DNA from: Isotricha intestinalis
Taxonomy: Eukaryota > Ciliophora > Litostomatea > Vestibuliferida > Isotrichidae
DNA: 12,982 bases
Assembly (NCBI GenBank): GCA_023807065.1
Contig: JAJJLU010000969.1
Coordinates: forward strand, 1-12,982
Direction: 5' to 3'
Made by a program: the position numbers and the translations under genes. This document shows, one piece after another, positions 1 through 8,482 of the stretch. The notes under the pieces are model-generated. The model was not told the DNA's origin. It saw only the letters and a list, made by a program, of their open reading frames with translations, and ran no database searches. Numbering within the stretch: the stretch's first letter is position 1; every line of letters begins with the position of its first letter.

Positions 1-30
1 CCAATCCCCAATCCCCAATCCCCAATCCCC
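1..30. repeat. Telomere, CCCCAAT repeats (C-strand)
   Basis: The window opens with a partial CCAAT followed by three perfect CCCCAAT units and a final CCCC, after which the sequence becomes ordinary AT-rich DNA. On the other strand this reads ATTGGGG toward the chromosome end, as expected of a G-rich telomeric 3' strand. It is a 7-base variant of the TTGGGG repeat of Tetrahymena-type ciliates. Its position at the very end of the sequence, with no return of the motif inside, supports a true chromosome end rather than an internal repeat. Only about 30 bp are present, so the full length is unknown. Confidence 0.88.
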
Positions 31-102
31 TCAAAAATTTTAAAAAATAAGAAATTATTACTAATTTTTATTAAATACATAAACTAAATATAATAATACA
101 AT

Positions 103-616
103 CTAAATCATATGTTCATATATCTTAATTTTATACATTTCTTTAAAAAATTCATTGCAAGATATTTGGCATTTGGTTTGCCCTATATGTGTTCCCTTTC
201 GTACTATATAGAAATTTTTCTTTAAAAATCTATATATCCTAAAATATTTAGTATTATCAGATTGATTTTGAGTGATTCAAAGTTTAAAGAATCTAAAATA
301 TTTACAATGTCTTTTTAAGTCATTGCCATTTTTTTTCAAAGTATCTTTAATAAATCTAATATTTTACTTTGTTCATATTCTGTATTTCGGCCACTATTTA
401 TAGTTTTTTGTTTTTATTTGATACATCTCTTAATTTTTGTTTATTTTTTAGCTATAAATTAAAAGATTTTCGTTCTATATTGAAATATGTTAAAATTTCG
501 GCCTTTGCATGCTTTAGATTACCATTAACATCTACTTCATGATAATAATCTAATATTTCTAACTTCTTTTTAATACTTTTAAATTTATGCTTTTTATGAT
601 TTGAGCTTTTCACCAT
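103..616 (-). pseudogene. Decayed pogo/Tigger-like transposase, N-terminal DNA-binding region
   Basis: Reading the minus strand from an ATG at 616 gives a basic start (MVKSSNHKKHKF) and then a helix-turn-helix-like stretch (KKKLEILDYYHEV, AEILTYFNIERKSF, LKNKQKLRDVS). This resembles the first CENP-B/pogo HTH, where an aromatic residue and LKNK-type basic segment close the domain. A TAG at 454-452 interrupts it, at a place where relatives usually have Trp. The frame ends at TAA 400-398. A second frame, 401-339, continues with GRNTEYEQSKILDLLKIL, like the conserved GRKPKYPELE linker, and stops at TGA. A third frame ending at TAG 105-103 carries FLKKNFYIVRKGTHIGQTK, like the second (Tc5-type) HTH motif of Tigger proteins. 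The order matches the family, but there are two frame changes and further nonsense codons, so it is dead. The DDE nuclease domain that should follow is absent because the telomere lies only about 70 bp further on. The family call rests on motif pattern from memory. Confidence 0.6.
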
Positions 617-724
617 TATTTTTTTTAAATAAATATTTTAAATTTATTTAAATTTAATATTAAATGGTTTTAATTCAAATATATTATTAACTACCTATTA
701 TTAAAAATGATTTTTGGAAGAAAT

Positions 725-804
725 GGGGGAAAATTTTAACGCAAAAATTTTCAACGCTTAAAAATGAAAAATTCTGAATAATTCGGGAGGGGAAATTTCA
801 AGGC
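725..804. repeat. Cluster of imperfect G-rich/GC-capped repeats
   Basis: Three similar words occur close together in a patch with more G and C than its surroundings: a G5-A4-T4-AACGC word at 725-742, an A5-T4-CAACGC word at 742-757, and a GGGAGGGGAAATTTCAAGGC word at 785-804. They lie 109-190 bp upstream of the transposase remnant's start and just before the start of the neighbouring pseudogene at 818. They could be sub-terminal repeats or a terminal repeat of the dead transposon. The matching outer end would have lain beyond the telomere and is not available, so this is tentative. Confidence 0.3.
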
Positions 805-817
805 AAACTACGGTATT

Positions 818-2076
818 ATGAATCAAAATGAAGATGTTATGTTAAAAATTCATACTCCTTGGTATGAATATTATAAAGAAGTTGAAGATTTAATAAATAA
901 TAATTTTTAATTTTCGTTGAAAGTGATGGAAATTTTAAATATATTGAAGATTTTATTTTTATTATCCTTCTTTAATCTATATTCTTGGAAATAAAAAACT
1001 ACTAAACCTATTGTTATTCAAGGGAAGAGAAATGGTAATAAAGGGGACCTTTAAGTTAATTGTGTTTTTAAATTTTGATTGTTAAAATGATATAAAAAAA
1101 TTTATTAATTGTTAATTTCAAATAATTTAAAATTTAAATAGATTATACTTTAAAAAAGTAAAAAAAATGAAAATGAATAGTTTTTTTTCATAAATATATC
1201 TTTTGATTCTAATATAATAAAATTCAAATTAGAATAATTCCTTTAAGACAAAGATATTTTTAAAAGAAATATTTTATTATTTAGCAATTGAAAATTTAGA
1301 TTTTATAGATTCATTAATGAAAATGCACCTCAAAAAGTAAAAGTATTGATTTCATATTCATATTATCCTTTTTATATTGGAGGTTCAAAAAGTTAATTAT
1401 TATTCAAAAATTAAATTTGAATTATATTATTAAACTTCATTAGATTTTTTAATGATATTTAAACGAAAATTATTAAAATTTAACTTAATTTCCTTTTTAA
1501 TTGTAACTCATGTTTATGGATAGAATAATATTTTATTTTTAAAAAGTAGATATGAATCACTAAATTTTTACAATGATTTTTAAAAAACTAAATAACAAAT
1601 AATATTTTGTAATAAATTAAATATAATAAAGAATCCATTTATCTAATCTGAGAAATTTTATAGGAAAAGAATATGATTTAAATGAAATTAAATTGATTTG
1701 AGAAATAAATAATGTTTTTTGGTGGGAAATTACTTTTGATCGAATTTTATTTGGAGATTTTAAATTAATGAGTTTTAAAGAATCAAAATTAGTTTTAAAT
1801 TTTGATTTAATTGGAATTCCAGAATATTTTATGAAATGGTTAAAAGAAAAGATTTTGATAATAAAAATCATAAAGAAATTATAAATCATATATTTATTAT
1901 TCTTTTTCTTGTATCAGAGATTTTAATATTTCAGTTTCTTTTTATAATTGAATATAATAGATTTTGTGGAATTATATTTTAACTTTGATTTTATTATTAT
2001 ATTTTTTATTATGATTGGAATCATTGCCTTTCTTTTTTTTTATATCATTAATATATTAAATAAAAAAAGGAAATGA
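818..2076 (+). pseudogene. Decayed NACHT/STAND NTPase-like gene (NPHP3/TEP1 style)
   Basis: A chain of plus-strand fragments in changing frames can be read across this stretch. In order: 818-910 (MNQNEDVMLKIHTPWYEYYK..., 30 codons); 910-975 (IFVESDGNFKYIEDFI); 998-1054 (TTKPIVIQGKRNGNKGDL), which looks like an eroded P-loop after a KPIVIxG strand; about 1284-1396 (IENLDFIDSLMK then NAPQKVKVLISYS), like the 'NVKLIIST' strand after the Walker B region; 1488-1583 (ISFLIVTHVYG, one TAG); about 1632-1884 (NFIGKEYDLNEIK, a TGA at 1699-1701, then EINNVFWWEITFDRILFGDFKL), like the 'NPLWL...EELRVFGSFE' motif; then DFDNKNHKEIINHIFIILFLVSEI and a last piece ending at TGA 2074-2076. Motif order and spacing fit NPHP3/TEP1-type NACHT proteins. 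At least four frame changes and several stops make it non-functional, and no TPR or WD40 repeats follow. The family call is inference from motif order. Confidence 0.45.
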
Positions 2077-2324
2077 ACAAATGAAATTTAATATATCTTT
2101 TATATATATTAATTAATTTAATTTATAAATTAATTATTTTTTAAATATTCAAGAATTATAATTAATAATTAATCAAACAGCATGACATTAAATATATATA
2201 AATTTAATTAATCCAGAATAAAAGTCTTCAAAAAAAAATAAAAAAATAAAAAATCCACGAGTCAAAAAAATATCACCTGAATAAAAAATCATATAAATAT
2301 TAATAAAGAAAAAAAATAAAAAAA
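2077..2324 (+). promoter_or_regulatory. A/T-rich 5' leader and probable promoter of the ABC transporter gene
   Basis: This 248-bp gap separates the decayed gene from the ABC transporter. It holds TATA-like alternating TA runs around 2100-2125, several TTAATTAAT-type words between 2110 and 2175, and a long purine, A-dominated leader from about 2228 to the ATG. The start codon sits in AAAAAAAATG, the A-rich context usual for ciliate starts. No specific factor-binding site can be named, and the transcription start cannot be placed from sequence alone. Confidence 0.3.
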
Positions 2325-5300
2325 ATGAAAGAAAATGAAGATTCAGGGGGTATTGAAAAAACGGAAGAACCAAAAGAAACAGAAGACTTTCCAAATAAAG
2401 AATCAAATTTAAAGTCTTCACAAAACCTGATTCAACCTTCAGAAAAACCAGAGCGTGAATACCGTATAGAAGACGATGATGATTCAGAAGAGGAAGAATT
2501 AGATGTAGATTTCAAGGAAGAATTAGCAGAAATAGCGAGTGATCTTCGTGGGCAAGCAGATAATGAATTAAAGAAGCATCTTCTCTTCGAACAAAAAAAT
2601 ATTTCAATATTTCGTTTATTAGGTCACTTATCAAGCAATTTAGATTTATTTCTTATGTGTTTAGCAGTAATAGGATCTATTGGTGCTGGAATAGCTATGC
2701 CTTTAATTGCCTATTTATCTGGAAATATGTTTAGTGATGTTGGTGATACTTCTGCTTGGCAAGATACTTCTAATCCTGTTTTTTTAAAAATGATGAGAGA
2801 TGCTATTAATGATGCTATGAATACTCTCATTTATCGTTTTCTATGGGTTGGTGCTATAATGCTTGTTGCTCATTTTATGAATGTTACTTTCTGGACTTAT
2901 ACTTCTTTAAGACAAGTTCTTCAAATGAAAGAAAATTACTTCACTGTTATTTTAAAACAAGAACAAGGATGGTTTGATGCACATAATGCTTTTGAATTTG
3001 CTACTAAAGTTCAAGCTCAATTAGAACAAGTTGAAATGGGACTTGGAGAAAAATTCGGTAATGTTATTATGTGTATTGCACAAATGATTGCTGGATTCAT
3101 TATTGCTTTCACTACTTCATGGAAATTGACTTTAGTTATGTTATGTGTTGCTCCTTTAATTATTGGAGATGTTCTATATTTAGTTAATGCTCTAAGAAGT
3201 GGAATTATTATGGGAAGAAAAACTTTCGAAAAAGCTGGAGGAATTGCTGAGGAAATGTTATATAATATTAAAACTGTTACTTCTTTCGCCAATTTTGATT
3301 ATGAAATGAAAAGATTTAATAAAAAAATAGAAACTTGCTTTATTTTAGATAAAGGAACTGTTCTTAGAATGGCTGGTTCCATTTGTTGTCTTATTTTCTT
3401 AATGAATTCTACCTTTGTTGTGGCTTTTCTTTATGGAAGACATTTAGTTCTTCATCATGAAAAAAATCCAAATACTGGAAAACCATTTACAGGAGGTAAT
3501 GTTATGACAGTAATTTTTTCTACTGTTATGGCTATTATGAGTATTGGATTAATTGCTCCTAATCTTAAAATCCTTCAAGAAGCTTGTATTGCTTCTTCAG
3601 ATTATTTCACTTTATATGAAAGGAAACCTGAACTTGATTTAAGTACTTCTTTCGAAAAACCACCTAAAGAAGAAATTAAAGGAAAAATCGAATTTAAAGA
3701 TGTTGTTTTCTCTTATCCTTCTGATGTTACTCATAGAAAAATTTTAAAAGGAATTAATTTATTGTTTGAACCTGGAAAAAAAATTGCTTTAGTTGGTGAA
3801 TCTGGATGTGGGAAAAGTACAACTGTTAATTTAATTGAAAGATTATATGAAACCGAATCTGGAACTGTGTTAATTGATGATAAAAATATTAGAGATTATG
3901 ATTTATTTTATTTAAGATCTTTAATTGGTTATGTTCAACAAGAACCAGTTTTATTTAATAGATCAATAAGAGAAAATTTAATTTTTGGAAGAGAAGAAGA
4001 ATTAAAAAAAATAGGGGATGTAGATAAATTAATATTAGAAGCTTGTGATGATGCATATGCAACTGAATTTATAAATTTATTACCTGATAAATTTGGTTAT
4101 ACAGTTGGAATAAAAGGAAGTAAATTATCAGGAGGTCAAAAGCAAAGAATTGCAATAGCAAGAGCAATATTATGTAAACCAAAAATATTAATTCTTGATG
4201 AAGCAACATCAGCTTTAGATAATAAATCAGAGAAGGAAGTTCAAAGAGCATTAGATCACATAAGTCAAAAAAATGTAACAACAGTAATAATAGCCCATAG
4301 ACTTTCTACAATAAAAAACGCAGATTTAATATATGCAATCAAAGAAGGTAAAATAATAGAACAAGGAACTCATAAACAACTATTAGAAAAAAATGGTTAT
4401 TATGCAGGTTTAGTTCGATCTCAATTAGCACAAGATGAATTAGAATCAAAAGAACAGAATTTAGACCCAATGATGAAAAAAAAATCATCTTTACGTAAAA
4501 GTGGAACATTAAGTGGTTCTTATCAAATTCAAGGAGCAACAACAAGTAAAGTATATATTAAACAAGATGATGTTAAAGTTGATCCATCAAGATTACTTCA
4601 TGAATTAAGACATAATAGATTAAATTTAATAATTGCTACTTTCGGTGCAGCTGGAGTTGGAGTAATGTCACCAATAACTGGTTTTGTAATGGGAAAATCA
4701 ATGAATGCTTTAAATTCATCTAATGAAGATACAATTAGAAAACAAGGTTTAAAATGGGGTTTAATGTTTTTCGTTATTGCTTTTTGTAATGGATTATCTA
4801 ATTTTCTCATGATATGGAAATATGCTACAATTGGTGTTACTTTAGCTAGAATTTTTAGAAAGAAAATGCTTAAAAAATATTTACAATTACATGTTGCTTT
4901 CTTTGATATTGATGAAAATTCACCAGGTGCTCTTTTAACTAGATTATCTATTGATACTATGCAACTTAATAGTATAATTCTTTCACTTTTTGGTTCTACA
5001 GTTCAAGTTTCTTGTGTTATTATTGTTTCTTTAGGAATGGGACTTTATTATGATTGGAGACTTACTTTAATTATTGTTGCTTTTGTTCCTTTCATTGCTT
5101 TTTCTATCTTCATTAGAACTCAACTTAGAAAAGGTTCTTCTAGAAAGGGAATTAAAGCTAATATTGAAGCTGGTGCTATTTTATCTGAATGTGTAGTAAA
5201 TACTAAAACAATTTATTCATTTAATTTCCAAAGACCAGCTGTTGAAATGTATTTAGATGTTCTTGAATATAATAGAAAGAAATTTGCACATGATGCTTTC

Positions 5301-6434
5301 TTTAATGGTATTTTCCTTGGTATTGGACAATTTGCTGTTTTCTGTGCAAATGCTACTACTTTCTATGCTGCTAAATGTTTCCTTTTGGACAATTCTATTG
5401 ATTCAATGAGAATGTCAACGACATTTAATATTGTTATTATGATGGCTGGAGGAGTTGGTAATGGTCTTGCTCAATTAGGAGATTATAAAAAAGCTTCAAT
5501 ATCATTTAAATCATTATATTCAACATTAGATACTCAAAGTTTAATAAATCCATTCCCTAAATTTAATAAAAATAAAAAAAGTGCAGAAAATATAAAGGGA
5601 AAAATAGAATTTCGAGATGTAACATTTTCTTATCCAACAAGACCAGATCAAACAATATTAAAAAAAGTATCATTTACAATTCATCCAGGACAACAAATAG
5701 CATTGGTAGGATATTCAGGATGTGGAAAAAGTACAATAATTCAATTGTTAGAAAGATTTTATGATGTTGAAGATGGAAAAGGAGTAATATTAATAGATGA
5801 TGTTCCAATAAAAGAATATAATTTATATGAATTAAGAAAAAAAATAGGTTTAGTAAGTCAAGAACCAATATTATTTAAAAGATCAGTATTAGAAAATGTC
5901 CGTTATGGAAGATTAGATGCCTCTGATGAAGATTGTATTAATGCAGCAAAGCAAGCAAATATAATGAAATTTTTTGAAGGAGATAAAATGCATCAAGTTT
6001 TAGGAAATGAAGATAAGAAAGAAGAAAAAGAAAAATTAAATGAAAAAGGTAAAGGAAAAAAAAATGAATTAAAAAAAATGGAAAGAAAAAAATCAAGTTC
6101 AGGTGTTGGTGATAAGGAAGATCCAGTTTCAGGGGGAGAAAAACAAAGATTAGCAATTGCTAGGGCATTTATAAAAAATCCAGTTATTATTTTATTAGAT
6201 GAAGCTACATCTGCTTTGGATAAAGATAGTGAAATTGAAGTTCAGAAATCTCTTGATAAATTAGCTGAAGGAAGAACTTCTATTGCTATAGCTCATAGGT
6301 TAAGTACTGTTGAAGGATGTGATATGATTTTTGTTTTGGAAAGTGGAAGAATTGTTGAAAAAGGAAAACATGATGAATTAATGGCTTTGAAAGGGAAATA
6401 TTATGTTTTACATAAATATTCTGATATGGGATAA
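2325..6434 (+). CDS. Full-size ABC transporter, ABCB/P-glycoprotein type
   Basis: This 1369-residue protein is a complete exporter with the layout TMD1-NBD1-TMD2-NBD2. Family members use ATP to move lipids, xenobiotics or peptides across the plasma or an organelle membrane; the substrate here is unknown. A charged N-terminal extension (about residues 1-90, acidic run near 50-63) precedes TMD1 (about 107-430). NBD1 has Walker A GESGCGKST at 491-499, signature LSGGQ at 601-605, Walker B D625 with catalytic E626, and H-loop H658. TMD2 begins near 767. NBD2 has Walker A GYSGCGKST at 1129-1137, signature VSGGE at 1268-1272, D1292/E1293 and H1324. A-loop tyrosines (FSYP) and Q-loops (QQEP, SQEP) are present in both halves, so both ATP sites look competent. 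Two oddities: a Lys/Glu-rich insert at about 1229-1265, just before the second signature, and block-wise wobble usage (see findings). The length is typical for ABCB full transporters (about 1200-1400). The start at 2325 follows an A-rich leader, and the stop is TAA. Confidence 0.96.
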   Translation: MKENEDSGGIEKTEEPKETEDFPNKESNLKSSQNLIQPSEKPEREYRIEDDDDSEEEELDVDFKEELAEIASDLRGQADNELKKHLLFEQKNISIFRLLGHLSSNLDLFLMCLAVIGSIGAGIAMPLIAYLSGNMFSDVGDTSAWQDTSNPVFLKMMRDAINDAMNTLIYRFLWVGAIMLVAHFMNVTFWTYTSLRQVLQMKENYFTVILKQEQGWFDAHNAFEFATKVQAQLEQVEMGLGEKFGNVIMCIAQMIAGFIIAFTTSWKLTLVMLCVAPLIIGDVLYLVNALRSGIIMGRKTFEKAGGIAEEMLYNIKTVTSFANFDYEMKRFNKKIETCFILDKGTVLRMAGSICCLIFLMNSTFVVAFLYGRHLVLHHEKNPNTGKPFTGGNVMTVIFSTVMAIMSIGLIAPNLKILQEACIASSDYFTLYERKPELDLSTSFEKPPKEEIKGKIEFKDVVFSYPSDVTHRKILKGINLLFEPGKKIALVGESGCGKSTTVNLIERLYETESGTVLIDDKNIRDYDLFYLRSLIGYVQQEPVLFNRSIRENLIFGREEELKKIGDVDKLILEACDDAYATEFINLLPDKFGYTVGIKGSKLSGGQKQRIAIARAILCKPKILILDEATSALDNKSEKEVQRALDHISQKNVTTVIIAHRLSTIKNADLIYAIKEGKIIEQGTHKQLLEKNGYYAGLVRSQLAQDELESKEQNLDPMMKKKSSLRKSGTLSGSYQIQGATTSKVYIKQDDVKVDPSRLLHELRHNRLNLIIATFGAAGVGVMSPITGFVMGKSMNALNSSNEDTIRKQGLKWGLMFFVIAFCNGLSNFLMIWKYATIGVTLARIFRKKMLKKYLQLHVAFFDIDENSPGALLTRLSIDTMQLNSIILSLFGSTVQVSCVIIVSLGMGLYYDWRLTLIIVAFVPFIAFSIFIRTQLRKGSSRKGIKANIEAGAILSECVVNTKTIYSFNFQRPAVEMYLDVLEYNRKKFAHDAFFNGIFLGIGQFAVFCANATTFYAAKCFLLDNSIDSMRMSTTFNIVIMMAGGVGNGLAQLGDYKKASISFKSLYSTLDTQSLINPFPKFNKNKKSAENIKGKIEFRDVTFSYPTRPDQTILKKVSFTIHPGQQIALVGYSGCGKSTIIQLLERFYDVEDGKGVILIDDVPIKEYNLYELRKKIGLVSQEPILFKRSVLENVRYGRLDASDEDCINAAKQANIMKFFEGDKMHQVLGNEDKKEEKEKLNEKGKGKKNELKKMERKKSSSGVGDKEDPVSGGEKQRLAIARAFIKNPVIILLDEATSALDKDSEIEVQKSLDKLAEGRTSIAIAHRLSTVEGCDMIFVLESGRIVEKGKHDELMALKGKYYVLHKYSDMG

Positions 6435-6931
6435 AGTCTCATTCTTTTTTAAATATCATTTTTTTAATCGAGTTTTAAAATTTTTTTTTTAGAATTTAGA
6501 GGCAAAGTAGTTTTATATGTTTTTTTATCTTTTTTTTGATTAAAAAAAAACTATTATAATCATTTTGAAGAAATAAGACGAAATAATTAAAAAAACAATA
6601 AATATGTGAGAAACAATAAGAAAAAATATAATAAAAAAAAAAGAAATTTGTTCTTTTTAATAAATTTAAATTTTTAATAATCAAATTTAATTTTTATATA
6701 AATTAAAAGGGATTTTTTATAAGGATTGAATTTTGTTTATTATTCAATTTGTGAAAAAAAAAAATTATTGTAAAATGATATTGATAATATATATATAATA
6801 AAAAGAAAACAAACAATTATCATAAAGAAAAAATATCAAATATAAATAATATACATAAATAAAATTAAAACAAAAAAAATTAAATACATTTTTCTGAAAA
6901 CTTTATATTTTATATAAAAATAAAACAATAA
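6435..6931. other. Intergenic spacer, no gene seen
   Basis: This 497-bp gap is almost entirely A/T with long homopolymer runs. A T7-GAT-TA9 arrangement at about 6531-6550 could fold into a weak hairpin in the 3' end of the ABC transcript. The last 150 bp before the next ATG are A-rich with TATATATA near 6788 and would serve as promoter and leader of the downstream gene. I see no coding-like stretch, RNA gene or repeat. Confidence 0.5.
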
Positions 6932-8482
6932 ATGAATCTTTTCAAAAAATTAGATTTATTTTCCTATAAAGCCAATTTTACATTTAATGATGAAGGAGAT
7001 AAAGGTTATAAAACAATTGCTGGAGGAATTCTTTCAACAATATCATTATTAATTTCAATGTTGTTTTCAATTTATTTTTTATTAAGATTCATAAAAAAAG
7101 ACGATGTGACAATAATTTATTCTTCTAAAAGAGATCAATCTGTAAATATTTCATATTCAAATACATTACCTTTTCTTTTTAGATTAAGTGATAATTATTC
7201 TAATCCATTAATACAAAATGGTATATATAATATTTCATTTAAAATATGGTATCGAAATTCAACAAGTCAAAATTATGAATTAAAATATGATGAAATATTA
7301 ATTGAAAAATGTAATATAAATAAGCATTTTGGAAATTATATTTCAGAATTTAGTGAAATGGAAGATTTAAATTCATTTTTTTGTCCTTCATTAAGATTAG
7401 GTAATCAATCTTTATATGGAATTTATGGAAATAAACAATTTGTTTATTATAATGTTATCATTTCTAAATGTAAAAATGAAACTAATAATAATTCTTGTTT
7501 ATCAGAAATAGAAATTGATAATATTTTAAATTATGCTTATTTAGATATGAGATATATTGATTATTCCATAGATAATTTAAATAATAGTCATCCAAATTAT
7601 ATAAATATAAGAAATGAAAGATTTTTAACTTCAATAAAAGTTTTTAAAAGAATTATGTTAACATTTAAAACCATATATTATTCTACTGATAAAGGATTAT
7701 TTTATGAATCTTTTTTAAATAAAATATTTCATCAATTCGATAGATTACTAATAGATACTTTTTTAATAGAAAACGAAAATTTTTTTTCATTATCAATTCT
7801 TCATAGTGGAGAAGTAATAAAGTATAAAAAAAAATATTTAAAAATTCAACATTATATAGGATATATAGGAGGAATTTTTTATTCAATTAATTTTCTTTTT
7901 TATTATATAAATTATTTTAATTCAAAAAATTCATACTATAAAAAATTAATAAAAGATTTTATTGTTAATAATCATATTAAAAAAAAAGGTTTGAATGCAG
8001 ACAACTTAACTTTTGATAAAAATGCAATTAATTCAACAAATAATAAATTATTAGTTACGAAGCATAATCCAACTTCAGAAACTAAAAGAGTAAGTATACA
8101 ACCAAGAATTGACAATTTAAGAACAGTAAGTAATAATCTTGAAACTAGACATTCTTTAAATCTTATTGATAGATTTAAAGAAAAAGATGATATTGATAGA
8201 AAATTTTCATATACTTTTTTCCCTATGAATATGATTAAAATGGATAATAGAAAGGAATTAAAATGGTATATTAAAGAAATTAATAAGAGATTGAATATAA
8301 TATATATTTTAAATGTTTTAGAACAACTTGAAATTCAGATAAATAATGAGAAAAAAAAAAATAATAATCTTATTCTTAGATCTACTATTTCTAATGTAGG
8401 ATGTAAAAACAATGGTCCTAATATTTTTAATAATCATTCCAAAATTTATCAAAAAAACAATTATATTAAGGAATCGGAATAA
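6932..8482 (+). CDS. Two-span membrane protein, unnamed ciliate-type family
   Basis: This 516-residue protein has no recognised enzymatic motif. A short N-terminus (NLFKKLDLFSYKANFTFN) is followed by the phrase 'GYKTIAGGILSTISLL', which opens the first membrane span (about residues 28-54). About 250 residues then follow, with scattered Cys and roughly eight N-x-S/T sequons, suggesting a lumenal or extracellular domain. A second span at about 308-334 (YIGYIGGIFYSINFLFYYI) leads into a basic, Asn/Lys-rich cytoplasmic tail of about 180 residues. The N-terminal pattern of 'LDxFxY, short gap, GG, long hydrophobic run' is common in large families of 'putative transmembrane protein' in Tetrahymena and Paramecium; placing it there is inference. 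It starts after an A-rich leader (ACAATAAATG), ends in TAA, and lies 497 bp after the ABC gene on the same strand. Function unknown; a surface or vesicle protein is possible. Ile is mostly ATA here. Confidence 0.85.
   Translation: MNLFKKLDLFSYKANFTFNDEGDKGYKTIAGGILSTISLLISMLFSIYFLLRFIKKDDVTIIYSSKRDQSVNISYSNTLPFLFRLSDNYSNPLIQNGIYNISFKIWYRNSTSQNYELKYDEILIEKCNINKHFGNYISEFSEMEDLNSFFCPSLRLGNQSLYGIYGNKQFVYYNVIISKCKNETNNNSCLSEIEIDNILNYAYLDMRYIDYSIDNLNNSHPNYINIRNERFLTSIKVFKRIMLTFKTIYYSTDKGLFYESFLNKIFHQFDRLLIDTFLIENENFFSLSILHSGEVIKYKKKYLKIQHYIGYIGGIFYSINFLFYYINYFNSKNSYYKKLIKDFIVNNHIKKKGLNADNLTFDKNAINSTNNKLLVTKHNPTSETKRVSIQPRIDNLRTVSNNLETRHSLNLIDRFKEKDDIDRKFSYTFFPMNMIKMDNRKELKWYIKEINKRLNIIYILNVLEQLEIQINNEKKKNNNLILRSTISNVGCKNNGPNIFNNHSKIYQKNNYIKESE

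Noticed and set aside
1617..1889. 90-codon minus-strand open frame
   Set aside because: It is the antisense of a plus-strand decayed coding stretch with clear protein-like motifs; the minus product is Phe/Ile/Lys filler.
818..2076. Reading the subtelomeric fragments as a live gene with stop codons reassigned (TAA/TAG/TGA as amino acids)
   Set aside because: The fragments also need several frame changes, and the intact 1369-codon neighbour avoids all three stops internally and ends in TAA, so the standard code holds.
2188..2421. 77-codon minus-strand open frame, Phe/Leu-rich
   Set aside because: It overlaps the leader and start of the ABC gene and is the shadow of a poly-A purine-rich region.
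6531..6550. T-run/A-run hairpin as a transcription terminator
   Set aside because: Homopolymer pairs are expected by chance at this AT content, and a bacterial-style terminator has no meaning in a eukaryote.
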